Below are positions 1 through 7,430 of a DNA stretch of 18,695 nucleotides, one piece after another. A program made the position numbers and the translations under genes. The stretch comes from an uncultured Gammaproteobacteria bacterium (GTDB taxonomy: Bacteria; Pseudomonadota; Gammaproteobacteria; UBA9214). The stretch covers positions 1-18,695 of the forward strand of contig CAJQOV010000123.1 of NCBI GenBank assembly GCA_905480065.1, read 5' to 3'. Each line of letters starts with the position of its first letter. Position 1 is the stretch's first letter. The notes under the pieces were generated by a model. The model ran no database searches, was not told the DNA's origin, and saw only the letters and a list, made by a program, of their open reading frames with translations.

Positions 1-317
1 ACCTGCCAGCCGGCCAGCACCACCAGTACCGTGGTAAACGTGGTGAGGATGATCAGCGGCATGGAAATACCGTCCACGCCAAGGTGGTAATTCGCACGGA
101 ATGCATCGATCCACGGCACATTCTCCTGGAACTGCATGGCCGCGGTGGTGAAATCGAATTGCGTATACAGCGACAGGCTGAGCAGGAATGTCACTGCAGA
201 AACCAGCAGTGCGGTAACGCGGCAACCGCGATTGCCGAGCGCATCCATCAGCAGCAGCGCGGCACCACCGGCGATGGGCAGCCACACCAGTAGCGACAGC
301 AAGGGATACCCGGTCAT
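1..317 (-). CDS. nuoM: NADH-quinone oxidoreductase subunit M (NuoM), N-terminal part only
   Basis: Antiporter-like proton-pumping subunit of the complex I membrane arm. The gene runs off the left edge of the window, so only about 105 residues are visible. They begin MTGYPLLSLLVWLPIAGG and hold two hydrophobic segments (about residues 5-25 and 33-50). The following motif YHLGVDGISMPLIILTT (from about residue 77) is typical of the NuoM N-terminus, and a third membrane segment begins after it. The ATG at 317 overlaps the nuoL TGA as ATGA, which points to translational coupling. The order nuoL-nuoM is the standard one and supports the call. Catalytic lysines and later helices lie outside the window and cannot be checked. 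Confidence 0.95.
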   Translation of the reverse strand, partial: MTGYPLLSLLVWLPIAGGAALLLMDALGNRGCRVTALLVSAVTFLLSLSLYTQFDFTTAAMQFQENVPWIDAFRANYHLGVDGISMPLIILTTFTTVLVVLAGWQ

Positions 318-2287
318 GCGCTGCCTCCCATGGGGCGGAATACGAACCAGAAAATCATCAGCATCAGACCGAGAATCATGCTGAAGGCGTAGGTATACAG
401 GTAGCCGGTCTGGATGCGGCGCAGCATACCCGATACCCAGCCAACCATGCGTGCGCCGCCGTTCACGATAAGGCCATCGATAATGGCTACGTCACCGATG
501 CGCCACAACAACTGGCCCACGCCGCGCGCACCACCCGCAAATACCACCTCGTTGAAGTCGTCGGCGTAATACTTGTTGACCAGCAGCGTGTAAATGGCAG
601 CGAAGCGCCTGCGCATCGTATCCGCGAGCTGCGGATTCTTCAGGTAGACATACCAGGCAGTCGCCACGCCGGCACCGGCGAGATAGATCGCAGGGCCACC
701 GAAGGCATGCGCCACGAATGCCACGGGGCCGTGATAGTGCTGGCCGATTTCCGCCAGCACATCGTGCTGCCCGGACACATGGATGACCCCGTCAAACCAG
801 TTGCCGAACACCACCGGGTCGATCAGGTAGCCACTCAGCACGGACGGAATTGCAAGCATAATCAGCGGGATAGTAATAACCCACGGGCTCTCGCGCAGGT
901 GCCCGCGGGTGTGCCGGTCCATGCGTTCCTGGCCATGGAACACCAGGAAGTACATGCGGAAGCTGTACAGTGCGGTGACAAATACGCCGGCCAGCACGGC
1001 TGCATAGACCAGGCCCGAGCCAGGCAGATGCGAGTGATGCACCGCTTCGATGATGGTGTCCTTGGAATAAAAACCCGAGAAGAACGGCGTGCCGATCAGT
1101 GCCTGCGAACCGATCAGCGCAGTAATCCAGGTAATCGGCATGTACTTGCGCAGACCGCCCATGTTGCGGATGTCCTGGTCATGGTGCATGGCGATAATCA
1201 CGGAGCCTGCGGCCAGGAACAGCAGCGCCTTGAAGAAGGCATGCGTCATCAGGTGGAAAATGCCGGCCGCATAGGCCGATGCACCCAACGCCACGGTCAT
1301 GTAACCGAGCTGCGATAGTGTCGAATACGCCACCACACGCTTGATGTCGTTCTGCACGATACCGAGGAAGCCCATGAACAGTGCAGTGATGGCACCGATC
1401 ACCATCACCACGGTCAGCGCAGTCTCGGACAGCTCAAACAGTGGCGACATGCGCGCCACCATGAAAATACCGGCCGTCACCATGGTGGCCGCATGAATCA
1501 GTGCCGAGATCGGCGTCGGGCCTTCCATGGAATCCGGCAGCCACACATGCAGCGGCACCTGGGCCGACTTGCCCATCGCACCGATGAACAGCAGGATACA
1601 AATCACCGACATCAGCGACCAGTCGGTACCCGGGATGACCTGGATCATGGCCTGTGCCTGCTCCGGCGCCTGTGCGAATACGGTCGCATAGTCCATGCTG
1701 CTGAAGGTCATGTAGATGGCGGCAATACCCAGCAGAAAACCGAAGTCGCCGACCCGGTTGACCAGGAACGCCTTCAGGTTGGCGTAAATCGCCGTCGGTT
1801 TCGTATGCCAGAAACCGATCAGCAGGTAGGACACCAGGCCCACCGCCTCCCAGCCGAAGAACAGCTGCAGGAAGTTGTTCGACATCACCAGCATCAGCAT
1901 GGAAAAGGTGAACAGTGCGATATAGCTGAAGAAACGCTGGTAACCGGGGTCATCATGCATGTAGCCGATGGTGTAGATATGCACCATCAGCGAGACAAAG
2001 GTCACTACGCTCATCATCAGCACGGTGAGCTTGTCGATCAGGAAACCAACCTCGAAGTGGATGCCTTCGGAAACCATCCAGGTATACACCGTGGCGTTGT
2101 ACGTCTCCGCCGCACCGGTGACGAATTGCTGCAGTACATACAGCGACAGCACACAGGAAATGCCGACGCCCAGGATCGCCACGACGTGTGCGCCGGTACG
2201 GCCGATCACCCGGCCGAACAATCCGGCCACGATCGAGCCGAACAGGGGTGCCAGCGGTATGGCGAGATAGATCTGCTCCAGCGTCAT
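314..2287 (-). CDS. nuoL: NADH-quinone oxidoreductase subunit L (NuoL)
   Basis: Distal antiporter-like (Mrp/ND5 family) proton-translocating subunit of complex I, 657 residues, somewhat longer than the 613 of E. coli. It is almost entirely transmembrane helices. Family hallmarks are visible: GWEAVGLVSYLLIGF with the conserved glutamate near residue 147, KAFLVNRVGDFGF near 172-184, and GKSAQVPLHVWLPDSMEGPT with the pumping lysine near 240, followed by SALIHAATMVTAG. The segment GFYSKD matches the conserved lysine region of the second half. The C-terminal part carries the stretch expected for the lateral amphipathic helix, plus a final membrane helix. The ATG at 2287 lies 4 bases after the nuoK stop and is preceded by AAGGGA overlapping the end of nuoK. 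The 3' end overlaps nuoM. Confidence 0.97.
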   Translation of the reverse strand: MTLEQIYLAIPLAPLFGSIVAGLFGRVIGRTGAHVVAILGVGISCVLSLYVLQQFVTGAAETYNATVYTWMVSEGIHFEVGFLIDKLTVLMMSVVTFVSLMVHIYTIGYMHDDPGYQRFFSYIALFTFSMLMLVMSNNFLQLFFGWEAVGLVSYLLIGFWHTKPTAIYANLKAFLVNRVGDFGFLLGIAAIYMTFSSMDYATVFAQAPEQAQAMIQVIPGTDWSLMSVICILLFIGAMGKSAQVPLHVWLPDSMEGPTPISALIHAATMVTAGIFMVARMSPLFELSETALTVVMVIGAITALFMGFLGIVQNDIKRVVAYSTLSQLGYMTVALGASAYAAGIFHLMTHAFFKALLFLAAGSVIIAMHHDQDIRNMGGLRKYMPITWITALIGSQALIGTPFFSGFYSKDTIIEAVHHSHLPGSGLVYAAVLAGVFVTALYSFRMYFLVFHGQERMDRHTRGHLRESPWVITIPLIMLAIPSVLSGYLIDPVVFGNWFDGVIHVSGQHDVLAEIGQHYHGPVAFVAHAFGGPAIYLAGAGVATAWYVYLKNPQLADTMRRRFAAIYTLLVNKYYADDFNEVVFAGGARGVGQLLWRIGDVAIIDGLIVNGGARMVGWVSGMLRRIQTGYLYTYAFSMILGLMLMIFWFVFRPMGGSA

Positions 2288-2291
2288 CGCG

Positions 2292-2597
2292 TTATCCCTT
2301 CAGGGTATCCAGGTCCTGCACGTTGATGGTCTGGCGATTGCGGAACAGCACCACCAGAATGGCCAGTCCGATCGCCGCCTCGGCGGCTGCCACGGTCAGG
2401 ATAAAGAACACGAACACCTGCCCGGCGGTATCATCCAGAAAATACGAGAACGCAACGAAGTTCATGTTTACCGACAGCAACATCAACTCGATCGCCATCA
2501 GCAGGATAATGACATTCTTGCGGTTCAGGAAAATCCCGGCAACGCTCAGGCCGAACAACACGGCGCCCAGAATCAGATAGTCGGATAATGCAATCAT
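2292..2597 (-). CDS. nuoK: NADH-quinone oxidoreductase subunit K (NuoK)
   Basis: Small MrpC/ND4L-like membrane subunit of complex I, 101 residues with three transmembrane helices. The conserved motif NVIILLMAIELMLLSVNMNF (about residues 28-47) contains the functional glutamate of helix 2. VAAAEAAIGLAILVVLFRN carries the second conserved glutamate, in helix 3. The end LDTLKG is typical of proteobacterial NuoK. The protein start fits the family, but the ribosome binding site is weak (only AAGA-like). Unlike the other junctions in this operon, nuoK is separated from nuoJ by 176 bases, which hold a large inverted-repeat element. Translation of nuoK therefore cannot depend on direct coupling to nuoJ. 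Confidence 0.97.
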   Translation of the reverse strand: MIALSDYLILGAVLFGLSVAGIFLNRKNVIILLMAIELMLLSVNMNFVAFSYFLDDTAGQVFVFFILTVAAAEAAIGLAILVVLFRNRQTINVQDLDTLKG

Positions 2598-2635
2598 TGT
2601 CTATTCATCATCTTGATTAACTTTCAAATAATCCC

Positions 2636-2757
2636 GCCACAGAGAACACAGAGGCACAGAGCTGATTGATTTATTCAAGCTACCTGGTAGCTGTACCTGA
2701 ACTCTTCGATTTCTCACGTCACTACAGTTACTCTGTGTGCTCTGTGCCCTCTGTGGC
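2636..2757. repeat. 122-bp inverted-repeat element (MITE/REP-like) between nuoJ and nuoK
   Basis: The left arm (2636-2661) starts GCCACAGAG and the right arm (2731-2757) is its imperfect reverse complement, ending CTCTGTGGC. Each arm is three tandem copies of a 7-base core, CACAGAG, spaced by one or two bases. A 69-base middle separates the arms. In the nuo mRNA the arms can pair as 9 bp, two G-U pairs, 7 bp, a small internal loop and a further 7 bp, giving a very stable hairpin between nuoJ and nuoK. I see no clear target-site duplication, no transposase and no second copy in the window. The form suggests a non-autonomous mobile or REP-type intergenic repeat. That identity is inference; the inverted repeat itself is read directly. 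Confidence 0.8.
2678..2692. repeat. Small palindrome in the centre of the inverted-repeat element
   Basis: AGCTACC-T-GGTAGCT is a perfect 7-bp inverted repeat around a single base. It lies inside the 69-base middle of the larger element. In RNA the tight loop would open the inner pair or pairs, leaving a short side hairpin. Its role, if any, is unknown. Confidence 0.6.
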
Positions 2758-2773
2758 ATATAGCCTGCCTGCA

Positions 2774-3379
2774 CTACTGCTTCTGTTCCGTCTTCATGCG
2801 CACCAGGCGCACGCGGTCGGCCGGCTTCACAAGCACCTGCTGCGCAGGATCCTGGTACTTCGTCTCCGGTCGCTTGCGCATGGTCAGCGCGATGGCCGCG
2901 ATAATCGCCACCAGCAGGATCACCGCAGCAATTTCAAACGGGTACACATAGTCGGTGTACAGCACGCTGCCCAGTTCACGCACGTTGCTGTAGTCCGCGG
3001 CATGGCGGGCCGGTATGGCAACCACCTCGCGGCCGAAGTGCTTGCTACCGACCACCAGGAACATCTCCGCGAAGATCAGTACGGCAACCGTGGAGCCGAT
3101 CGGCAGGTATTTGACAAAACCCTCGCGCAACGGCGAGGTGTTGATATCCAGCATCATGACCACGAACAGGAACAGCACCATGACTGCGCCAACGTATACC
3201 AGCACCAGCGCGATGGCGAGAAACTCTGCCTCCAGCAGCAACCACAAGCCCGCGCAGGTGAAAAATGCCAGCACCAGGTGCAGGGCAGCATGCACGGGGT
3301 TGCGCACGGTAATCACACGCCCTGCGGCAAACACCAGGATCGCGGCAAAGATGTAGAAGATGATGCGTTCAAAATCCAT
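2774..3379 (-). CDS. nuoJ: NADH-quinone oxidoreductase subunit J (NuoJ)
   Basis: ND6-like membrane subunit of complex I, 201 residues, against 184 in E. coli. It starts MDFERIIFYIFAAILVFAAG and has five hydrophobic segments. The hallmark LVYVGAVMVLFLFVVMMLD (about residues 60-78) contains the pi-bulge region of transmembrane helix 3, which links quinone chemistry to proton transfer. The C-terminus is a charged tail ending MKTEQKQ, with a TAG stop. The ATG is 2 bases after the nuoI stop, so the two are probably coupled; a GAGG lies within the nuoI 3' end. Downstream, the operon is interrupted by the inverted-repeat element before nuoK. Confidence 0.97.
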   Translation of the reverse strand: MDFERIIFYIFAAILVFAAGRVITVRNPVHAALHLVLAFFTCAGLWLLLEAEFLAIALVLVYVGAVMVLFLFVVMMLDINTSPLREGFVKYLPIGSTVAVLIFAEMFLVVGSKHFGREVVAIPARHAADYSNVRELGSVLYTDYVYPFEIAAVILLVAIIAAIALTMRKRPETKYQDPAQQVLVKPADRVRLVRMKTEQKQ

Positions 3380-3381
3380 GT

Positions 3382-3870
3382 CTAGCGAAACCTCGCATCC
3401 TGTTGACGGTCGGCAGCAATCTGCGCCTCGTGCTTGTCACCCACGGCCAGCAGCATTTGCTTGGTCATGATGTTCTCGCCGCGATTCTCGAAGGAATATT
3501 CAAACTCACGGGTCTCGACGATCGAGTCCACCGGGCAGGATTCTTCGCAGAAACCGCAGTAGATACACTTGAACAGGTCGATCTCGTAGCGCGTGGTGCG
3601 GCGCGTCCCGTCCGCACGCTCCTCCGCTTCAATGGTAATGGCCAGCGCCGGACACACCGCCTCGCACAGCTTGCAGGCAATACAGCGTTCTTCGCCGTTC
3701 GGGTAGCGGCGCAATGCATGCAGACCGCGGAAGCGGTTCGACATCGGCGTCTTTTCATCCGGGTACTGCACGGTGATTTTGCGCGAAAAAAAGTGCCCGC
3801 CGGTCACGCCCATACCCTTTATCAGCTCCCAGAGGGCGAGGCTTTTCAGGAAATTGGTAAAACCATCCAT
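3382..3870 (-). CDS. nuoI: NADH-quinone oxidoreductase subunit I (NuoI), 2x[4Fe-4S] ferredoxin
   Basis: Peripheral-arm subunit carrying clusters N6a and N6b, which pass electrons from NuoG to NuoB. It has 162 residues, the usual proteobacterial length. Two complete CxxCxxCxxxCP motifs are present: C63, C66, C69, C73 (CIACKLCEAVCP) and C102, C105, C108, C112 (CIYCGFCEESCP). Between the N-terminal amphipathic stretch and the first motif, FRGLHALRRYPNGEERCIAC is the classic NuoI signature. The ATG at 3870 lies 13 bases after the nuoH stop, with GAGGCG upstream of it. The stop is TAG. Confidence 0.98.
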   Translation of the reverse strand: MDGFTNFLKSLALWELIKGMGVTGGHFFSRKITVQYPDEKTPMSNRFRGLHALRRYPNGEERCIACKLCEAVCPALAITIEAEERADGTRRTTRYEIDLFKCIYCGFCEESCPVDSIVETREFEYSFENRGENIMTKQMLLAVGDKHEAQIAADRQQDARFR

Positions 3871-3883
3871 TGTTCAGCGCCTC

Positions 3884-5014
3884 TCAGTCAAACCATGGGC
3901 CGATTTTGAGTACCACCGCCGCGCTCTCCAGCACCAGCCACACGATGGTGATCGGGATAAACACCTTCCAGCCGAGCCGCATGATCTGGTCATAGCGATA
4001 GCGCGGGAAGGTTGCGCGGAACCAGAGGAAAAACAGCAGCATCAGCGACATCTTGGCGAACAGCCAGAAAATTCCCGGCACCCAGGCAAACCAGGATTCG
4101 ATCCAGGTACCTTCGAAAGGCGATAGCCAGCCACCGAGGAACATCAGCGAGGCCAGTGCCGCGATCAGGATCATGTTGGCGTATTCCGCGAGGAAAAACA
4201 CCGCGAATGCCATGCCGGAATATTCCACGTGGAAACCGGCCACGATTTCCGACTCGCCTTCCGAGACGTCGAACGGGGCGCGGTTGGTTTCCGCCACGCC
4301 GGAGATGAAATACACCAGGAACAGCGGCAACAGCGGCAACCAGAACCAGTGCAAAAAGCTACCCTGCTGGGCCTGCACGATTTCGACCAGGTTCAGGCTG
4401 CCACCGGCGATCAGCACGCCGACCAGCGCGAAACCCATGGCGATTTCGTAGGACACGATCTGCGCGGCGGACCGCATCGAGCCAAGGAAGGCATATTTCG
4501 AATTTGACGCCCAGCCGGCGATGATCACTCCGTACACGCCAATCGAGGTCAGTGCCAGTATGTAAAGCAGGCTGGCATCGATGTTTGCCAGTACCAGCGT
4601 GTCGGTGAACGGCAGTACTGCCCACGCGGCCAGCGCCGGTGCAATCGACATCATGGGCGCGATCAAAAACAGGAACCGGTTGGCATTGGTCGGAACGATG
4701 ATTTCCTTCATCAACAGTTTCAGCGCGTCGGCAATCGGTTGCAGCCAGCCGCGTGGCCCGACGCGATTCGGTCCGATCCGGACCTGCATGTAACCGATGA
4801 TCTTGCGCTCGGCAAAGGTCAGGTAGGCCACCGCACCCATCAGCGGTGCGACGATCAGAATGATCTTGATCAGGGCATACAGGATGGCTATGGACTTGAT
4901 CTCGGCCCAGTACTGCACGCCAAGCAGGATTGCGCCAGTGCCAAACACGGCCGTAACCAGCAGGATGATCAGCCAGTGTGTTTTGTAGGATTTGCGCAGC
5001 ACGGTATCGGTCAT
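3884..5014 (-). CDS. nuoH: NADH-quinone oxidoreductase subunit H (NuoH)
   Basis: ND1-like membrane subunit that forms the quinone entry channel with NuoB and NuoD. Family motifs are clear: AERKIIGYMQVRIGPNRVGP (about residues 68-87), LQPIADALKLLMKE, and the quinone-site loop AETNRAPFDVSEGESEIVAG. At 376 residues it is longer than usual (about 325-350). The extra length is an N-terminal segment containing a hydrophobic stretch (about residues 13-32) ahead of the helix that normally begins the protein. The ATG at 5014 is supported by a GAGGA 7 bases upstream, overlapping the nuoG stop. An internal GTG at about residue 33 would give a family-length protein but has no evident ribosome binding site. 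Confidence 0.97.
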   Translation of the reverse strand: MTDTVLRKSYKTHWLIILLVTAVFGTGAILLGVQYWAEIKSIAILYALIKIILIVAPLMGAVAYLTFAERKIIGYMQVRIGPNRVGPRGWLQPIADALKLLMKEIIVPTNANRFLFLIAPMMSIAPALAAWAVLPFTDTLVLANIDASLLYILALTSIGVYGVIIAGWASNSKYAFLGSMRSAAQIVSYEIAMGFALVGVLIAGGSLNLVEIVQAQQGSFLHWFWLPLLPLFLVYFISGVAETNRAPFDVSEGESEIVAGFHVEYSGMAFAVFFLAEYANMILIAALASLMFLGGWLSPFEGTWIESWFAWVPGIFWLFAKMSLMLLFFLWFRATFPRYRYDQIMRLGWKVFIPITIVWLVLESAAVVLKIGPWFD

Positions 5015-5021
5015 GACGCTG

Positions 5022-5026
5022 TCCTC
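5022..5026 (-). promoter_or_regulatory. Ribosome binding site that decides the nuoH start
   Basis: GAGGA sits 7 bases before the ATG at 5014 and overlaps the nuoG TGA. This supports the long form of NuoH with the extra N-terminal hydrophobic segment rather than an internal start. Confidence 0.7.
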
Positions 5027-7430
5027 ATACCCGCTCCAGCGTCACCGGGCCGAATGCCGCGCCCAGTTGTGCTGCTGCCGGTGTACCCGACTGGATCCAG
5101 GCGCAACCCTCGGCAACCCGTTCATCCAGGCTGACGTCCATCACCACGCTGGCATCGCCCTGCCGTACGGTCACCGTGTAGCCGTCGCGCACGCCGGTTT
5201 TTTCCGCCTGTGCCGGGTGGATGCGTACCAGGCCGGCAAACGCGGCATCCGGTGTCTTTTGCAGGGCGGCTGCACGACGCACCACTGCGTCAGTTGCATA
5301 CATCGCGACTTCGCCAATGCGCTCGAGGCCGGCACCAGCAGCGGACATTGCGCCGCTCACGGCCCCATCGGCCTGCGTGTTATCGAGTACGACCGTACCG
5401 ACTTGCGAGCGCAATGCATCGCGAATTTCCTCGCTGCTCTCCTGCATGAAACCGTCCAGCTCGAAATGATTGCCCAGCACCCGCAGCACCTTCCAGCCGG
5501 GCCGGCTGTTACCTGCCGGGCTGGCGACCCCGTTGAAACTCTGCCAGCGTCCTTCGGCATTGACGAAAGTACCGGAGGTTTCGGTAAACGGCCCGATCGG
5601 CAGCAATACATTGGCCGCTGCCCTGATCGCGTCGCTGGCATACGGGCTGATGGACACGACAAAATCCGCAGCATCGATGGCAGCCGCAGCAGTCGCGGCA
5701 GCGTAACAATCCTGGGCCGGCTCCACGTTGAACAGCACATAGGCCTTGCGTGGGTTGTCCAGCATGGCCTGCGCATGCAACCCGGTTGTGCCGCTGGCCG
5801 CACCATTCGGACCACGGTGCGGCAACACGCCGGCCAGCCAGGCGCCGGTACTGTTGGAGGCATCCGGCAACAGACCGAGCGTCGCGCCACTGTGTTTTGC
5901 AATCACCCCGGCCAGCGCCTTGAGCAGGGAGAACTGCGGATGGCTACTGGCCACGCTACCCAGCAGCAGCGTGGCGTGCCCGGCTGATTTCAGCGCAGCC
6001 GCCATGGCGCGTTGTGTTGCGTTCGGACTGGCACCGGCTATCAGTTGCCGCACCGCAGCAGCCCCCTGGCTGCCGGCATCCGGGAAGCAGGCCGCAATTC
6101 CGGCCAGTTCAGTGGCCAGTCCGGAGGGCGGCACGATGGCCTTTGCATGCAGCGGAAACTGGATTTCGTAGTCCACCGGGTTGACACACATCACCCGTGC
6201 ACCGTTGAGGGCTGCCTTGCGCAGGCGGTGCCCGGCAATCGGCTGCTCCTTGCGCAGATTCGATCCGATTACCAGTGCCGCATCGACCTGCTCCAGTTCC
6301 ACCAGCGGCTGGCCCAGGGTCGGGCACAGCGGTGCGGTTTCCTGGTCGGCGAAATCGGCCTGGCGCAGGCGATGATCGATATTATGTACACCGATACCGC
6401 GCGCCAGTGCCTGTAACAGTGACATCTCTTCCAGGGTCGCGGCGGGCGACACCAGCACGCCAACCTGTTCGGCACCGTCCACCCGCAGTACCTGATTCAG
6501 GCCATCGACGGTCGCCTGCAGGGCACTCTCCCAGTCGGTGGTCTGCCATGCACCGTCGATCTTCACCATCGGCGCGGTGATGCGGTCTGCCGCGTACAGC
6601 CCTTCGTAACTGAAGCGATCCCGGTCGGACAACCAGACCTCGTTGATTTCCTCGTTTTCACGCGGCACCACGCGCATTACCTGGCCGCGACGGGTATGCA
6701 CAAACAGGTTCGAGCCGATCGAGTCATGCGGCGCAACCGTGGCATGCTGCTGCAGCTCCCAGGCGCGCGCCTTGAAGCGGAACGGACGCGACGTCAGTGC
6801 TCCGACCGGACACACATCGATCACGTTTCCGGACAGCTCGGATTCCAGCGATTTTCCAATATAGGTACCGATTTCCATGTGCTCGCCGCGACCGGTCGCA
6901 CCCAGCTCCATCTTACCGGCCACCTCGCGCAGCATGCGGATACAACGGGTGCAGTGGATGCAGCGGGTCATGTCGGTAGCGATCAGCGGACCGATATACT
7001 TGTCGGGCACGACGCGCTTCTTCTCGGCGAAGCGCGAGATATCGCGGCCATAGCCCAATGCCAGGTCCTGCAGTTCGCACTCGCCGCCCTGGTCACAGAT
7101 CGGGCAATCCAGCGGGTGATTGATCAGCAGGAATTCCATGACCGCCTTCTGCGCACCGGTGGCAATCTTTGATTGCGTGAATATCTTCATGCCCTCGGCA
7201 ACCGGCGTGGCGCAGGCCGGCAATGGTTTCGGCACCTTCTCGACCTCGACCATGCACATCCGGCAATTGGCCGCGACCTACAGTTTCTTGTGGTAGCAGA
7301 AACGCGGAATGGAAATTCCGGCCGCATCTGCCACCTCGATGATCATCGCGCCCTTGCGGGCCTGGAACGGCTTGCCATCGATCTCGATGTTTACCGCGTC
7401 TTCCGGCGGCAGTTCAGGGCGTGCGCTCAT
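5025..7430 (-). CDS. nuoG: NADH-quinone oxidoreductase subunit G (NuoG), interrupted by an in-frame TAG at codon 51
   Basis: Iron-sulfur subunit of the NADH module. Read through the amber codon, the gene has 801 sense positions. The ATG at 7430 overlaps the nuoF TGA (ATGA) and gives MSARPELPPEDAVNIEIDGK and so on. Cluster ligands are recognisable: N1b C45, C56, C59, C73; N5 H105, C109, C112, C118; N4 C157, C160, C163, C207. The rest is a molybdopterin-oxidoreductase-like domain that has lost catalysis in this family. The extra N7 cysteines of E. coli are absent (the region reads HATVAPHDSIGSN). The codon after IPRFCYHKKL, normally serine, is TAG. The first downstream ATG (7259, codon 58) would give a 744-residue protein lacking C45 and C56. 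Frame and motifs are intact on both sides, so this is a single-codon lesion, a sequence error, or a read-through site. Confidence 0.9.
7278..7280 (-). other. In-frame amber (TAG) codon within nuoG
   Basis: Minus-strand reading is AAG AAA CTG TAG GTC GCG GCC AAT TGC. Homologues read K-K-L-S-(I/V)-A-A-N-C-R-M-C, so one base change from TCG (Ser) to TAG explains it. nuoA, nuoB, nuoC, nuoI, nuoJ and ftsH in this window all end in TAG, so TAG acts as a normal stop in this genome. Confidence 0.9.

Noticed and set aside
707..2326. Long open frames on the plus strand opposite nuoL (707-1318, 1493-2326)
   Set aside because: They are antisense shadows of nuoL in a GC-rich genome, rich in His/Arg/Gln, with no recognisable domain.
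2598..2773. A hidden small gene between nuoJ and nuoK
   Set aside because: The interval is filled by the inverted-repeat element; no frame there has a sensible start, ribosome binding site or protein-like composition.
4992..5987. 331-codon plus-strand open frame opposite nuoG
   Set aside because: Antisense shadow of the nuoG C-terminal half; no domain is recognisable and it spans the nuoG/nuoH junction.
6640..6780. Missing N7 cysteines in NuoG as a defect
   Set aside because: Cluster N7 is absent from most complex I enzymes; its absence is the common state rather than a lesion.
5025..7259. NuoG starting at the ATG at 7259
   Set aside because: That ATG is only the first one after the in-frame TAG. 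It would remove two N1b cysteines, while the conserved N-terminus and the nuoF overlap lie upstream, so the gene is given from 7430.
7278..7280. Genome-wide reassignment of TAG to an amino acid
   Set aside because: nuoA, nuoB, nuoC, nuoI, nuoJ and ftsH all end in TAG at the family-typical C-terminus, so TAG is an ordinary stop here.
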